From NCBI RefSeq assembly GCF_020700235.1, contig NZ_CP085301.1, positions 1,178,001 through 1,242,000 on the forward strand: 64,000 bases of DNA. The letters are read 5' to 3'. Positions 26,743 through 34,217 of the stretch are shown here, piece after piece. How positions within the stretch are numbered: the stretch's first letter is position 1; every line of letters begins with the position of its first letter. The position numbers were made by a program, and so were the translations under genes. The notes below the pieces were generated by a model, which made no database searches, was not told where the DNA came from, and saw only the letters and a program-made list of their open reading frames with translations. This stretch comes from Haladaptatus pallidirubidus. GTDB taxonomy: Archaea > Halobacteriota > Halobacteria > Halobacteriales > Haladaptataceae.

Positions 26743-26778
26743 TGAGGGTGCCGACAGCCGGGGCCTGGGAGAAAAAGG

Positions 26779-27420
26779 ATGGGATTGTTTACAGGTCTCA
26801 AACAAAGTGTTAGACGAGTTACAGATAAGCTCTTCACATCCGAAGAGCCGAAACGAATCGGAATTTACGGCCCGCCAAACGCTGGTAAAACGACGCTCGC
26901 CAACCGAATTGCCCGTGATTGGACTGGCGACGCAATCGGTCCGGAAAGCCACGTTCCACACGAAACACGGCGCGCACGGAGAAAAGAGAACGTCGAAATC
27001 GAGCGAGACGGAAGAACTGTCACCATAGACATCGTGGACACGCCGGGTGTCACGACGAAAGTCGATTACGAGGAGTTCCTCGACCACGACATGGAAAAAG
27101 AGGACGCGGTTCGTCGTTCTCGTGAGGCCACCGAAGGTGTCGCGGAAGCGATGCACTGGCTTCGAGAGGACGTAGACGGCGTTATTTACGTCCTCGACAG
27201 TTCGACCGACCCGTTCACGCAGGTCAACACGATGCTCATCGGCATCATCGAGAGTCAAGACCTCCCCGTCCTGATCCTCGCCAACAAAACAGACCTCGAA
27301 GATTCGAGCGTCCAGCGTATTCGAAACGCCTACCCACAGCACGAGACGATTCCGCTCTCGGCACTCGAAGGGGAGAACATGGACGAAGTGTACACGAAAA
27401 TCGCGGAGTACTTTGGGTGA
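26779..27420 (+). CDS. Origin-associated Era-like GTPase
   Basis: A 213-residue small GTPase encoded directly beside the origin, a position conserved in haloarchaea (the 'oap', origin-associated protein, operon). G1 is GPPNAGKTT (31-39), G3 is DTPG at 87-90 (IDIVDTPG), G4 is NKTD at 169-172, and G5-like IPLSALEGENMDE. A short basic N-terminus (GLKQSVRRVTDKLF) could bind membrane or nucleic acid. Followed by the DUF2073 and zinc-ribbon genes with gaps of 4 and -1 bases. Biological role unknown; involvement in replication is only suggested by position. Confidence 0.9.
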   Translation: MGLFTGLKQSVRRVTDKLFTSEEPKRIGIYGPPNAGKTTLANRIARDWTGDAIGPESHVPHETRRARRKENVEIERDGRTVTIDIVDTPGVTTKVDYEEFLDHDMEKEDAVRRSREATEGVAEAMHWLREDVDGVIYVLDSSTDPFTQVNTMLIGIIESQDLPVLILANKTDLEDSSVQRIRNAYPQHETIPLSALEGENMDEVYTKIAEYFG

Positions 27421-27424
27421 TCCC

Positions 27425-27811
27425 ATGCCGGAAGTGAAAAAATCTGACGACGGCGTTCAAATCGACCTCATCGGTGGTGAACGAATGGCCGGGAAGACCA
27501 GCATGGAAAAGATTCGGATGATATTAGACGGCGTCCACGATGGGAATATCGTCATCTTGGAGGAGGGTCTGTCGCCGGACGAGGAGAGTAAACTCATCGA
27601 GGTAACGATGGCCGAAATCAGCCCCGACGAGTTTAGTGGCATCGAAATCGAAACCTACCCGCGCTCGAAGACTTCCGATAATGGGCTTTTGGGTCGTTTG
27701 ATGGGACGCGAGTCCAGCAGTTCGAAACTCACGGTCATCGGCCCCGCAAACCAAATCGAAACGCTCCACAAGGACGAAAATCTCATCAGCGCCCTCATCT
27801 CCCGTAAATAA
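27425..27811 (+). CDS. Origin-associated DUF2073 protein
   Basis: A 128-residue soluble protein, second gene of the origin-associated operon. Recognised by GVQIDLIGGERMAGKTSMEKI at the start (a P-loop-like GGERMAGKTS, but not a canonical Walker A), NIVILEEGLSPDEESKLIEVTM and IEIETYPR, with LTVIGPANQIETLHKDENLI at the end. DUF2073 proteins are archaeal and of unknown function, regularly beside an Era-like GTPase and a zinc ribbon, so the three probably act together. The ATG lies five bases after the GTPase stop. Confidence 0.9.
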   Translation: MPEVKKSDDGVQIDLIGGERMAGKTSMEKIRMILDGVHDGNIVILEEGLSPDEESKLIEVTMAEISPDEFSGIEIETYPRSKTSDNGLLGRLMGRESSSSKLTVIGPANQIETLHKDENLISALISRK

Positions 27812-28647
27812 TGCCGCACAAGTGTACGAACTGTGGGCGCGCGTTCGCCGATGGGTCGAAGGAGATGCTTTCGGGGTGTCCGGACTGCGGCGGCAACAAG
27901 TTTCAGTTCCGTCCGTCAGGGTCGTCTCCAAACGAAACGACGGCCTCCGGGTCGGCCAGCGCGACTGCGGAGAAGAAAAACGAAGCCCCTGATAACGCAT
28001 CGAGCTCTGGTGCAGTCGGCCGCGCTGCCTCCACCGTTCGGGGCTGGGTCGGTTCAAACGACCCCGCGAAAGACATTCAGTCCGGTGGCTCTCTCGACGA
28101 GCAAACAAAGGCTTCGCGGAGCCAGCAGGCGAAACCGAAGAGCGGCCAAGCGTCTGCACGCAGAGCTGAAGGACGGCCAAAACCCACCGGTGATGAGAAA
28201 TCGCCCGATAATCGCAATGTAAATCGGACGCGAAAGCCAACGGATGGGTCCCAGAGCGATTCATCTGCACCGCGAACCACCGAGGCCGCCGAAGCAAAGT
28301 CACCCGCCGATTCGAAGGGCGACTCTCCAGCCGACTCTGCTGGAGAAGATCGCGCGCAGGCAAGCGCGCGATCGGAAATTGTCCCCGAGGATGAACTCCC
28401 GGAAAAACAAACTGATGAGGGGACTGGAACCGTCGTGGAGGCACCAAACGACAACCAGCCGAGCCTTGACGAACTGCGGGAGGAACTCAACAGTCAGTTC
28501 GAGAGCATCAAGGTGGTCGAACCCGGACAGTACGAACTTAACCTGATGGAACTGTATGAACGCGACGAGTACATCATCGCGCTCAAGGAGAACGGTCGAT
28601 ACGTCATCCAAGTCCCCGATTCGTGGGCCGGTTCCGAAGACAACTAA
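27811..28647 (+). CDS. Origin-associated zinc-ribbon protein
   Basis: A 278-residue protein, last gene of the origin-associated operon, whose ATG overlaps the previous stop (TAATG). N-terminal zinc ribbon with Cys5-x2-Cys8 and Cys23-x2-Cys26 (HKCTNCGRAF, SGCPDCGGNKF). Residues 38-215 are disordered and rich in Ser, Ala, Lys and Glu, with no fold. The C-terminal 55 residues are ordered: FESIKVVEPGQYELNLMELYERDEYIIAL then GRYVIQVPDSW. Archaeal members of this family share just the two ends. Function unknown. Confidence 0.88.
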   Translation: MPHKCTNCGRAFADGSKEMLSGCPDCGGNKFQFRPSGSSPNETTASGSASATAEKKNEAPDNASSSGAVGRAASTVRGWVGSNDPAKDIQSGGSLDEQTKASRSQQAKPKSGQASARRAEGRPKPTGDEKSPDNRNVNRTRKPTDGSQSDSSAPRTTEAAEAKSPADSKGDSPADSAGEDRAQASARSEIVPEDELPEKQTDEGTGTVVEAPNDNQPSLDELREELNSQFESIKVVEPGQYELNLMELYERDEYIIALKENGRYVIQVPDSWAGSEDN

Positions 28648-28991
28648 TCCATTTCTGAAGATTTTTTCCTCGATGGCCTTCACAACAGCTCTGTTTCGAT
28701 GACCTGTTCGAAGATACCGATACGAACCCCGACGGGAGGCTCATCGCGGCCTCGATAGTTCATATTGTCGTCGCGTTCGGCAATATCCTTCAGAGCTATG
28801 GCATTCTCATCGCTCTCAATCCAGGTTTTCGGCGAGTTGGGCGGTTTTCGTCGTTGGATTTCAGGGACGCTTATCTACAATCTGTTGTTGCTCTTCGGGA
28901 ATGGCGTTGCCCGTCACTGCTCGGGTTGACCATGGGAGCGTAAGTTCGTGATATTGGCTATCGTAAGCTCACGCTATGTTGATTCGTAATT

Positions 28992-29012
28992 TTGGAGTGG
29001 AAACGAAGGGGT
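28992..29012 (+). repeat. ORB-like element right of the origin operon
   Basis: TTGGAGTGGAAACGAAGGGGT layout (written in parts: TTGGA-GT-GGAAACGAAGGGGT). Sixteen of the 21 positions from the right end match the ORB 1 sequence exactly; orientation is opposite to the left-side copies. Confidence 0.7.
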
Positions 29013-29040
29013 TCCACCCGGACTCGGCAGATTTTAAGCG

Positions 29041-29061
29041 TTCGAGTGGAAACGGTCGGGT
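29041..29061 (+). repeat. Second, degenerate ORB-like element
   Basis: TTCGAGTGGAAACG followed by GTCGGGT, same orientation as the copy 29 bases upstream. It ends at the base before the ATG of the next small gene, so it could act as an operator there. Confidence 0.5.
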
Positions 29062-29154
29062 ATGAGCACTCCGACGAAAATCGTTATCGGCACTGTTGGA
29101 CTGACGGCGTTGGCCGTGGTCGCGGTCATCCTCAATCTCTGGCTCGTCGCTTGA
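29062..29154 (+). CDS. Thirty-residue single-span membrane protein
   Basis: A short basic start (MSTPTKIVIG) followed by one hydrophobic helix (TVGLTALAVVAVILNLWLVA). The stop overlaps a TTG and lies five bases before the ATG of the next gene, so the two are probably co-transcribed. It is directly preceded by an ORB-like element. Function unknown; such mini-proteins are easily missed. Confidence 0.5.
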   Translation: MSTPTKIVIGTVGLTALAVVAVILNLWLVA

Positions 29155-29159
29155 GCGCG

Positions 29160-29936
29160 ATGTTCAGCCAACGAACGCTCCCCGAGGATGTAGCGGCGGT
29201 TCGAGACGAACACGCATCCGACGCGCTCGTCCTCGACTGTAATCGGGATTTCGAGACGCTCCCGGTTCCGGCGCGGGACGACCTCGCGCTCCTGACGGAC
29301 GAAATTCGTCCGTTCTCCGCATCCGACGAGTGGCTACCCGACGACGTCCCCGAACTTCTGCGCCGATTCGCCGGAACCGACCTCGTGGTCGGAATGCCGG
29401 GCGACGGAAGCGTGGCGTGGACGCACCAGACGTCACCGCCCGTCGTCTTCGTCAAAGCGCGAGTAGAAGGGTCGCCCGAGGAGTTCATCGACTTCCTACT
29501 TGCGGAGGCGCTGGTCGAAATCGGACTCAACTTGCCCGAACAGTTCCTCGAATTTTTCGGAGACCGTTACGGAGAGTTCGACGAGGTGGTTCCGCTGGAT
29601 TCCGGAAGCACGTACCAACTCGCTGTCGCACTCTGTGACGCCTACAAGGGTCTTCATACGCGAGAAGTATTTTCGGAGTGGCGCGAATCGTATCCCCGTC
29701 TGTTCGAGGCATGGCAGGACGCTGGCGAACGAATCGAACCACGATTGGGAGGAATCACCCGAGAAGTCGCCACCGGTCGAACGGATTTCTCGGACGCCAC
29801 CGAGTTCGCCTGTAGCGCTATCAAACACGACATCGAACCCCCGGCGCCGTTCTCCGCACTCGATACGCAGGCGTACCGCCACCACGGCGTCGATTACGCA
29901 ATCAAATGGGCCGAAAAAACACTAAATACCGAGTAG
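29160..29936 (+). CDS. Conserved haloarchaeal protein of unknown function
   Basis: A 258-residue acidic soluble protein beginning MFSQRTLPEDVAAVRDEH. It has no transmembrane segments and no catalytic motif I recognise. Conserved-looking blocks: VPELLRRFAGTDLVVGMPGDGSVAWT (about 61-86), EEFIDFLLAEALVEIGLNLPEQFLEFFG (about 104-131), YQLAVALCDAYKGLHTREVF and YAIKWAEKTL at the end. I believe it is one of the DUF7xxx haloarchaeal families but cannot confirm which. An alternative TTG start overlaps the previous stop. Confidence 0.75.
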   Translation: MFSQRTLPEDVAAVRDEHASDALVLDCNRDFETLPVPARDDLALLTDEIRPFSASDEWLPDDVPELLRRFAGTDLVVGMPGDGSVAWTHQTSPPVVFVKARVEGSPEEFIDFLLAEALVEIGLNLPEQFLEFFGDRYGEFDEVVPLDSGSTYQLAVALCDAYKGLHTREVFSEWRESYPRLFEAWQDAGERIEPRLGGITREVATGRTDFSDATEFACSAIKHDIEPPAPFSALDTQAYRHHGVDYAIKWAEKTLNTE

Positions 29937-29991
29937 TGGGGCAAAGGTTGCAAGAGGAGAGATTCGTGAGTTTCTGTTTGCCCCTATTCGC

Positions 29992-31704
29992 TCAGACAGC
30001 CTCCGTTCCTCGTTTCCCAGTTCTCACCTGACAGGCGTCCTCGATGGGAACAACGAATATCTTCCCGTCGCCGGGTTCGCCGGTGTTTGCGGCGTCGCGA
30101 ATCGCCTCGATAACGTCGTCCGCGGGGATGTCCGCGACGACGCACTCGACTTTCACCTTTTGATGTAAATCAACGACGTACTCCTCGCCGCGCCACTGAC
30201 CGAGTTTTGCGGGTTGACTGCCACGACCGCTCACGTTCGTCACGGTGAGACTCGGTGCGCCGATGTCCGCCAATGCTCGCTTTACGTTGGTCAGCCTGTC
30301 CGGACGCACGACTGCGGTGACGAGTTTTAGTCCCCCGTCGTTGGGCAAGGTTCCACCGTCCGCGCGTAGGTGGTCGGCGGGAATTTCCGCGGTGTCGCCG
30401 ACACCGAACTCGGGGTAGGTCTCGACGCCGTGTTCCGCCACGTCGAGTCCTTCGCGCTCGTTGGCGGGCGAGACACGGGCTTGTCCGAGTGCGCGAGCGG
30501 CGCCGAACACCAAACCGGTCGTGACGACGGTCCACAAACCGATGAGCAGGATGCCCGCCGACTGAACTGCCAGTCCCGAAAGCACCGAACCGATTCCTGC
30601 CCCCTGCCACGTTCCGACCGCGACGAACGGGTATGCCAGCCCTCCGAGAATTCCGGCGGAGCCGTGAACCGGAAACACGGCGCACACGTCGTCGATATTG
30701 AGGCGTTTCTCCACGAATTCGAACACGAACGGGAGTTGTGCGCCTGCCAGCAGACCGACCGCGAGCGCACCGGGCCAGACGATGTCGTCGGCGATTCCCG
30801 TGACGCCGACGAGTCCGGCGAGCAGGCCGTTAGCGACATAGAGGGTATCGACTTTCCCGGTGCGAACCAGCGAAACGACGCTCGCACCAATTGCGCCCGT
30901 CGCCATCCCAAGGGTCGTAACGAGGGCGACTCGACCGACCGTCGCGAACGCGTCCAACGAGAGCGCCCCGCCCTCGGCTGCGAACACCGTGGCCGCGGTG
31001 CCGACGTTGAATCCGTACCAGCCGAACGCGAGGATGAGCGTACCGAGAACGGCAAAGGTTACGGAGTGGCCGGGAATGACGTTCGCGGTTCCGTTCTCGT
31101 CGAAGCGACCGAGACGCGGCCCGACCACCCACGCGGCGGTCAGTCCGGCGATGCCGCCCATTCCGTGAACGACCATTCCGCCCGCGAAATCGTGGAAGCC
31201 AATCGTCGCGAGGATACCGCCGGCCCATGTAAATCCGACGACGACGGGGTAGATGACGGCCGCGAGCAGGACGGTGTACGTCACGTAGGTGCGGAGTTTA
31301 CAGCGCCCCGCGACGGCCCCGCTGACAATAGTTGCGGCGGTCATTGCGAACACCGCGCCGAACAACCAATCGACCCAGTCGTTCACGCCGCTGGGTTCGA
31401 GGATAGCCGCGAACTCTCCGGCGACCGACCACGTACCGGTTGCACCGGTGAGATAACCGACGATGCTCGAAAGCGCCGCCCCGACGAGAAAGAAGGCGAG
31501 AACGCCGACGCTCCACGTCAGCAAATTCTTCGTCAACTGGTTGGCGACGTTCTTCGAACGCACTTGTCCGGCCTCCAACATGGCGAACCCGGCGTGCATG
31601 AAGAAGATGAGGAACGTTACGACCAACACCCACAGCAAGTTGACGCCCTCCGCAAGCACTTCGAGGTCGCTCGCGCCTTGCGCGAGGAGGGTCAACTCGC
31701 TCAT
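29992..31704 (-). CDS. amt: Ammonium transporter fused to a PII regulatory domain
   Basis: A 570-residue fusion. Residues 1-430 form an Amt/Rh channel with about 11 membrane segments and the pore histidines His180 (MVVHGMGG) and His347 (FPVHGSAG). Residues 459-570 are a PII (GlnB/GlnK) domain: strand [12 protein letters not shown]-loop [20 protein letters not shown] with the modifiable tyrosine at 509, and B-loop [15 protein letters not shown]. Separate GlnK normally plugs Amt under nitrogen excess; here the plug is built in. A perfect palindrome lies about 40 bases upstream. The gene converges with the DUF gene before it. Confidence 0.93.
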   Translation of the reverse strand: MSELTLLAQGASDLEVLAEGVNLLWVLVVTFLIFFMHAGFAMLEAGQVRSKNVANQLTKNLLTWSVGVLAFFLVGAALSSIVGYLTGATGTWSVAGEFAAILEPSGVNDWVDWLFGAVFAMTAATIVSGAVAGRCKLRTYVTYTVLLAAVIYPVVVGFTWAGGILATIGFHDFAGGMVVHGMGGIAGLTAAWVVGPRLGRFDENGTANVIPGHSVTFAVLGTLILAFGWYGFNVGTAATVFAAEGGALSLDAFATVGRVALVTTLGMATGAIGASVVSLVRTGKVDTLYVANGLLAGLVGVTGIADDIVWPGALAVGLLAGAQLPFVFEFVEKRLNIDDVCAVFPVHGSAGILGGLAYPFVAVGTWQGAGIGSVLSGLAVQSAGILLIGLWTVVTTGLVFGAARALGQARVSPANEREGLDVAEHGVETYPEFGVGDTAEIPADHLRADGGTLPNDGGLKLVTAVVRPDRLTNVKRALADIGAPSLTVTNVSGRGSQPAKLGQWRGEEYVVDLHQKVKVECVVADIPADDVIEAIRDAANTGEPGDGKIFVVPIEDACQVRTGKRGTEAV

Positions 31705-32128
31705 TCGTCGTCCCCCTTCGTGTCTATCGCAACGATATCATCTGGACAGCTGTCCACGAATATCGAATATTCTACTTTGTTTGTTTCCTGCATCACGGTA
31801 TGACGAAACAGGATTCATGCTTATAAGGATAATCGTTGAGATATTCATTTTTATTGCCGGTTCGATGGCCGAACGGCCAGTTTATTATCGGATACTATCC
31901 CCTTAAGGTTGTAATGTGGTCGAAAAACGACCATCCGGGAACTCGTATCTGGACGATTGTCCACCGCAAAATCGGGCGTAGTCAGATAATGGTACTCAAC
32001 ACTCTGGATTCGATGCGCACGAGATTCATTCCCAAACCATTGCGTACCCGTCGATTTGGGCGAAATAGAATCGTTATCTCGTTTAGCTGCAGTGGTCTTC
32101 GTTCGACTACGGTGGCCGACGAACTCGC
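31705..32128. other. AT-rich spacer with palindromes upstream of amt
   Basis: 424 bases, clearly AT-rich. It contains the TGGACAGCTGTCCA palindrome, a GAATATTC palindrome next to it, a TGGTCG/CGACCA hairpin at 31917-31933 and several short frames, the best of which (31817-31906, 29 codons, MLIRIIVEIFIFIAG) is hydrophobic but not supported otherwise. Regulatory DNA of amt is the likely content. Confidence 0.5.
31743..31756. promoter_or_regulatory. Perfect 14-bp palindrome upstream of amt
   Basis: TGGACAGCTGTCCA, centred about 45 bases before the amt ATG and followed by GAATATTC. A symmetric site of this size in the promoter region suggests a dimeric repressor such as a nitrogen-responsive regulator. 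The protein is not identifiable. Confidence 0.5.
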
Positions 32129-33112
32129 TCAAGCGAGTTCGTCGGCAATATCCTCCGCGAAGTAGGTGAGAATGAGGTCCGCTCCCGCCCGTTTAATCGA
32201 CAAGAGGGATTCAAGCGCCGTTTCTTGCAAATCGAGCCACCCTTTTTCGCTCGCGGCGTGGAGCATGGCGTACTCGCCGGAAACGTTGTAGGCGGCGACG
32301 GGTTGGTCGAACTCCTCGCGGATGTCGCGGACGATGTCGAGGTACGGCAGTGCGGGTTTCACCATCAGCACGTCCGCGCCCTGCTCCACGTCGAGTTCGA
32401 CTTCGCGCATGGCTTCGCGCGAGTTGGCCGGATCCATCTGATAGTGTCGTCGGTTTCCGAACGCGGGCGCGCCGTCAGCAGCGTCGCGGAACGGCCCGTA
32501 AAATGCACTTTCGTACTTCGCGGCGTAGCTCATGATAGGCACGTCGGCGTAATCCGCGTCGTCCAGCGCCTCCCGAATCGCGCCGACCATCCCGTCCATC
32601 ATGCCGCTGGGGGCGACCATTTCCGCCCCCGCCTCGGCATGCGAGACGGCGATTTTTCGAAGCAGGTCGAGCGTTTCGTCGTTTTTGACCGTGAGTCGCG
32701 GGTCGTCCGCGGCTTCGTTTTCCAGCACGCCGCAGTGTCCGTGTTCGGTGTACTCACAGAGGCACACGTCTGTGATGACCGTGGCGTTCGTCTCGCTCGC
32801 GATTCGGCGCGTCGCTTCCTGCACCACGCCGTCCTCGGCCCACGCGCGACTACCGCGTTCGTCCTTCGATTCGGGAATCCCGAACAGCATTACGGCTTCG
32901 ACGCCGGTTTCCAGCACTTCCTCGACTCGGGCGACGCTCTCCTCGATGGGGACGCGCTCGTGGCCGGGCATCGTTTCTATCCCGACTCGTTCGTCCGTGG
33001 TTGCGTCTACGAAAACGGGGGCAATGAGGTCACTTGCGGTCAATTGATTTTCACTAACCAGTTTCCGGAGTCCGTCCCGGCGGAGACGACGCGGGCGTTC
33101 GATTGGGTTCAT
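32129..33112 (-). CDS. hemB: Delta-aminolevulinic acid dehydratase (porphobilinogen synthase)
   Basis: The 327-residue enzyme condensing two 5-aminolevulinate molecules to porphobilinogen for heme, siroheme and corrinoid synthesis. It is the zinc-type form: Cys117, Cys119 and Cys127 in DVCLCEYTEHGHC. The Schiff-base lysines are Lys199 (SYAAKYESAFYGPFR) and Lys252 (DVLMVKPALPYLD). An upstream in-frame ATG would add 20 residues (GFGRSAGSTG); I prefer MNPIERPRRLRR because a TTTTGG box lies 25-30 bases ahead of it. Divergent from the DedA gene. Confidence 0.95.
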   Translation of the reverse strand: MNPIERPRRLRRDGLRKLVSENQLTASDLIAPVFVDATTDERVGIETMPGHERVPIEESVARVEEVLETGVEAVMLFGIPESKDERGSRAWAEDGVVQEATRRIASETNATVITDVCLCEYTEHGHCGVLENEAADDPRLTVKNDETLDLLRKIAVSHAEAGAEMVAPSGMMDGMVGAIREALDDADYADVPIMSYAAKYESAFYGPFRDAADGAPAFGNRRHYQMDPANSREAMREVELDVEQGADVLMVKPALPYLDIVRDIREEFDQPVAAYNVSGEYAMLHAASEKGWLDLQETALESLLSIKRAGADLILTYFAEDIADELA

Positions 33113-33170
33113 ACCGGTGCTACCCGCGGAACGGCCAAAACCGCGTCGCTCCGGGCGCAGGTCATAACGC

Positions 33171-33178
33171 ATTTAGTA
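33171..33178 (+). promoter_or_regulatory. TATA box of the DedA-like gene
   Basis: ATTTAGTA about 27 bases before the ATG at 33202, consistent with leaderless transcription. Confidence 0.45.
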
Positions 33179-33201
33179 CATCACGTCAATAGCCGTAGCA
33201 G

Positions 33202-33921
33202 ATGCAATTCGCCTCGCTCGTCGCAGTCGAGACGACTCCCCTCGTCGGTCTGTTCGCGCTCTCGATGTTCGGTTTGGCGCTCCTCTCGTTCGGTTCCGGT
33301 TCGAACTCCCTCCGGCAGTTTCTCTCGGATTACGGAATCATCTTCCTCGTGGCCGGTGTCGCGGTTGCCGCCGTCGTCGGAATCTACCTCTTTCTCACCG
33401 GGGACGAGGAACTCGCAAAACAGTGGCTCGACCAGTACGGACTCATCGCGCTCTTCCTCATCCTCATTCTGGAAGGTGCGATGTTGCTGTACTTTGCGCC
33501 GAGCGAGAGCCTCGTTCCGTTCTCGGTTACGGTTCTCGCCTCTCCCGACGACATTCAAGCTATCGCCGCCATCATTCTCGTCGCCGTCATTGGCGCGACG
33601 ATTGGCCAGTACGCGCTGTTCTCGCTGGCGAAACGCGGCGGTCGAGAGTATCTCCTCGAAAAGCCGTGGTTCCGAATCAGCGAGGATTCGCTCGACCGAT
33701 TCGACGGCTGGTTCGACCGCTGGGGCCGCATCGTCGTTCCGGTCAGTAACGCTCTCCTGTTCACCCGCGGGATGCTCACCGTTCCCGCCGGTTTCGCGGA
33801 GATGCGCGACTGGGAGTTCATCGTCCTCTCGGCGATTGGAACGCTGATTTTTCAGTCGTGGCTCGCGGCCTTCGCGATTTACACCATCGAACTCGGTCTG
33901 CTCGATTTCCTCCCGTTCTGA
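33202..33921 (+). CDS. DedA/VTT-domain membrane protein
   Basis: A 239-residue integral membrane protein of the DedA (SNARE-associated, VTT) family, whose members help flip undecaprenyl-type or other lipids. An N-terminal pair of helices (residues 10-70) is followed by the core: EGAMLLYFAPSESLVPFSVTVLA (about 94-116, the [F/Y]xxx[R/E]P-like re-entrant loop), ATIGQYALFSLAKRGGREYL and VVPVSNALLFTRGMLTVPAGFAEM (the GRFIPxxR-like loop, here with N-ALLFTRG). Substrate unknown. Confidence 0.85.
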   Translation: MQFASLVAVETTPLVGLFALSMFGLALLSFGSGSNSLRQFLSDYGIIFLVAGVAVAAVVGIYLFLTGDEELAKQWLDQYGLIALFLILILEGAMLLYFAPSESLVPFSVTVLASPDDIQAIAAIILVAVIGATIGQYALFSLAKRGGREYLLEKPWFRISEDSLDRFDGWFDRWGRIVVPVSNALLFTRGMLTVPAGFAEMRDWEFIVLSAIGTLIFQSWLAAFAIYTIELGLLDFLPF

Positions 33922-34091
33922 ACTTCCCCTCGTCTCCCCGTTCTAACGTTCCACTGATCTGACACCGTCTTCACTTTTCGCTGACAGTCGGGGGCTGGTC
34001 GAAAACTCACCGACGCCATCCATTCGACGCTGAAATTGTCTTGATTTTACCACAGCGATAGACCTAACACTCCCGAAAGCGTACCTTCGTA

Positions 34092-34146
34092 ATGCGTCCG
34101 CGTGCCGTTTGTCGCGTGCCATGCCATGAGCGCCGCGCGGACGCAT
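34092..34146 (+). repeat. Inverted repeat in the DedA-TRAP spacer
   Basis: ATGCGTCCGCG (34092-34102) and its exact reverse complement (34136-34146) enclose 33 bases, in a 296-base spacer with no gene between converging transcription units. It could be a bidirectional terminator, although no T-run follows immediately. Confidence 0.4.
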
Positions 34147-34217
34147 CCTTTCGAAAAACGCACTCTGTAGTGGATATGCTCTCGCACACTCGAAAACTGA
34201 GAAGATTCTGTTCGGCG

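Larger units (their letters stand above)
25326..26778. other. oriC1: Replication origin (oriC1-type) spacer
   Basis: A 1.45-kb AT-richer spacer without genes, between orc1 and the origin-associated operon. It contains five ORBs, an AT-rich unwinding stretch near 26005-26056 and inverted ORBs on either side of it, the organisation of characterised haloarchaeal origins. Several short frames inside are random. Degenerate ORB-like strings also occur near 25408 and 25545. Confidence 0.9.
28648..29061. other. Spacer with a possible gene remnant and two ORB-like elements
   Basis: From about 28680 to 28943 the + strand has a frame with no start codon that reads LCFDDLFEDTDTNPDGRL, then a hydrophobic IAASIVHIVVAFGNILQSYG and a polar end. 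This may be the relic of a membrane-protein gene. It is followed by an AT-rich stretch and ORB-like copies at 28992 and 29041. No intact gene. Confidence 0.4.

Noticed and set aside
30370..31803. A 477-codon open frame on the strand opposite amt
   Set aside because: Composition is Asp/Arg/Gly-rich noise typical of antisense to a GC-rich acidic gene; the minus-strand Amt-PII protein has all family motifs.
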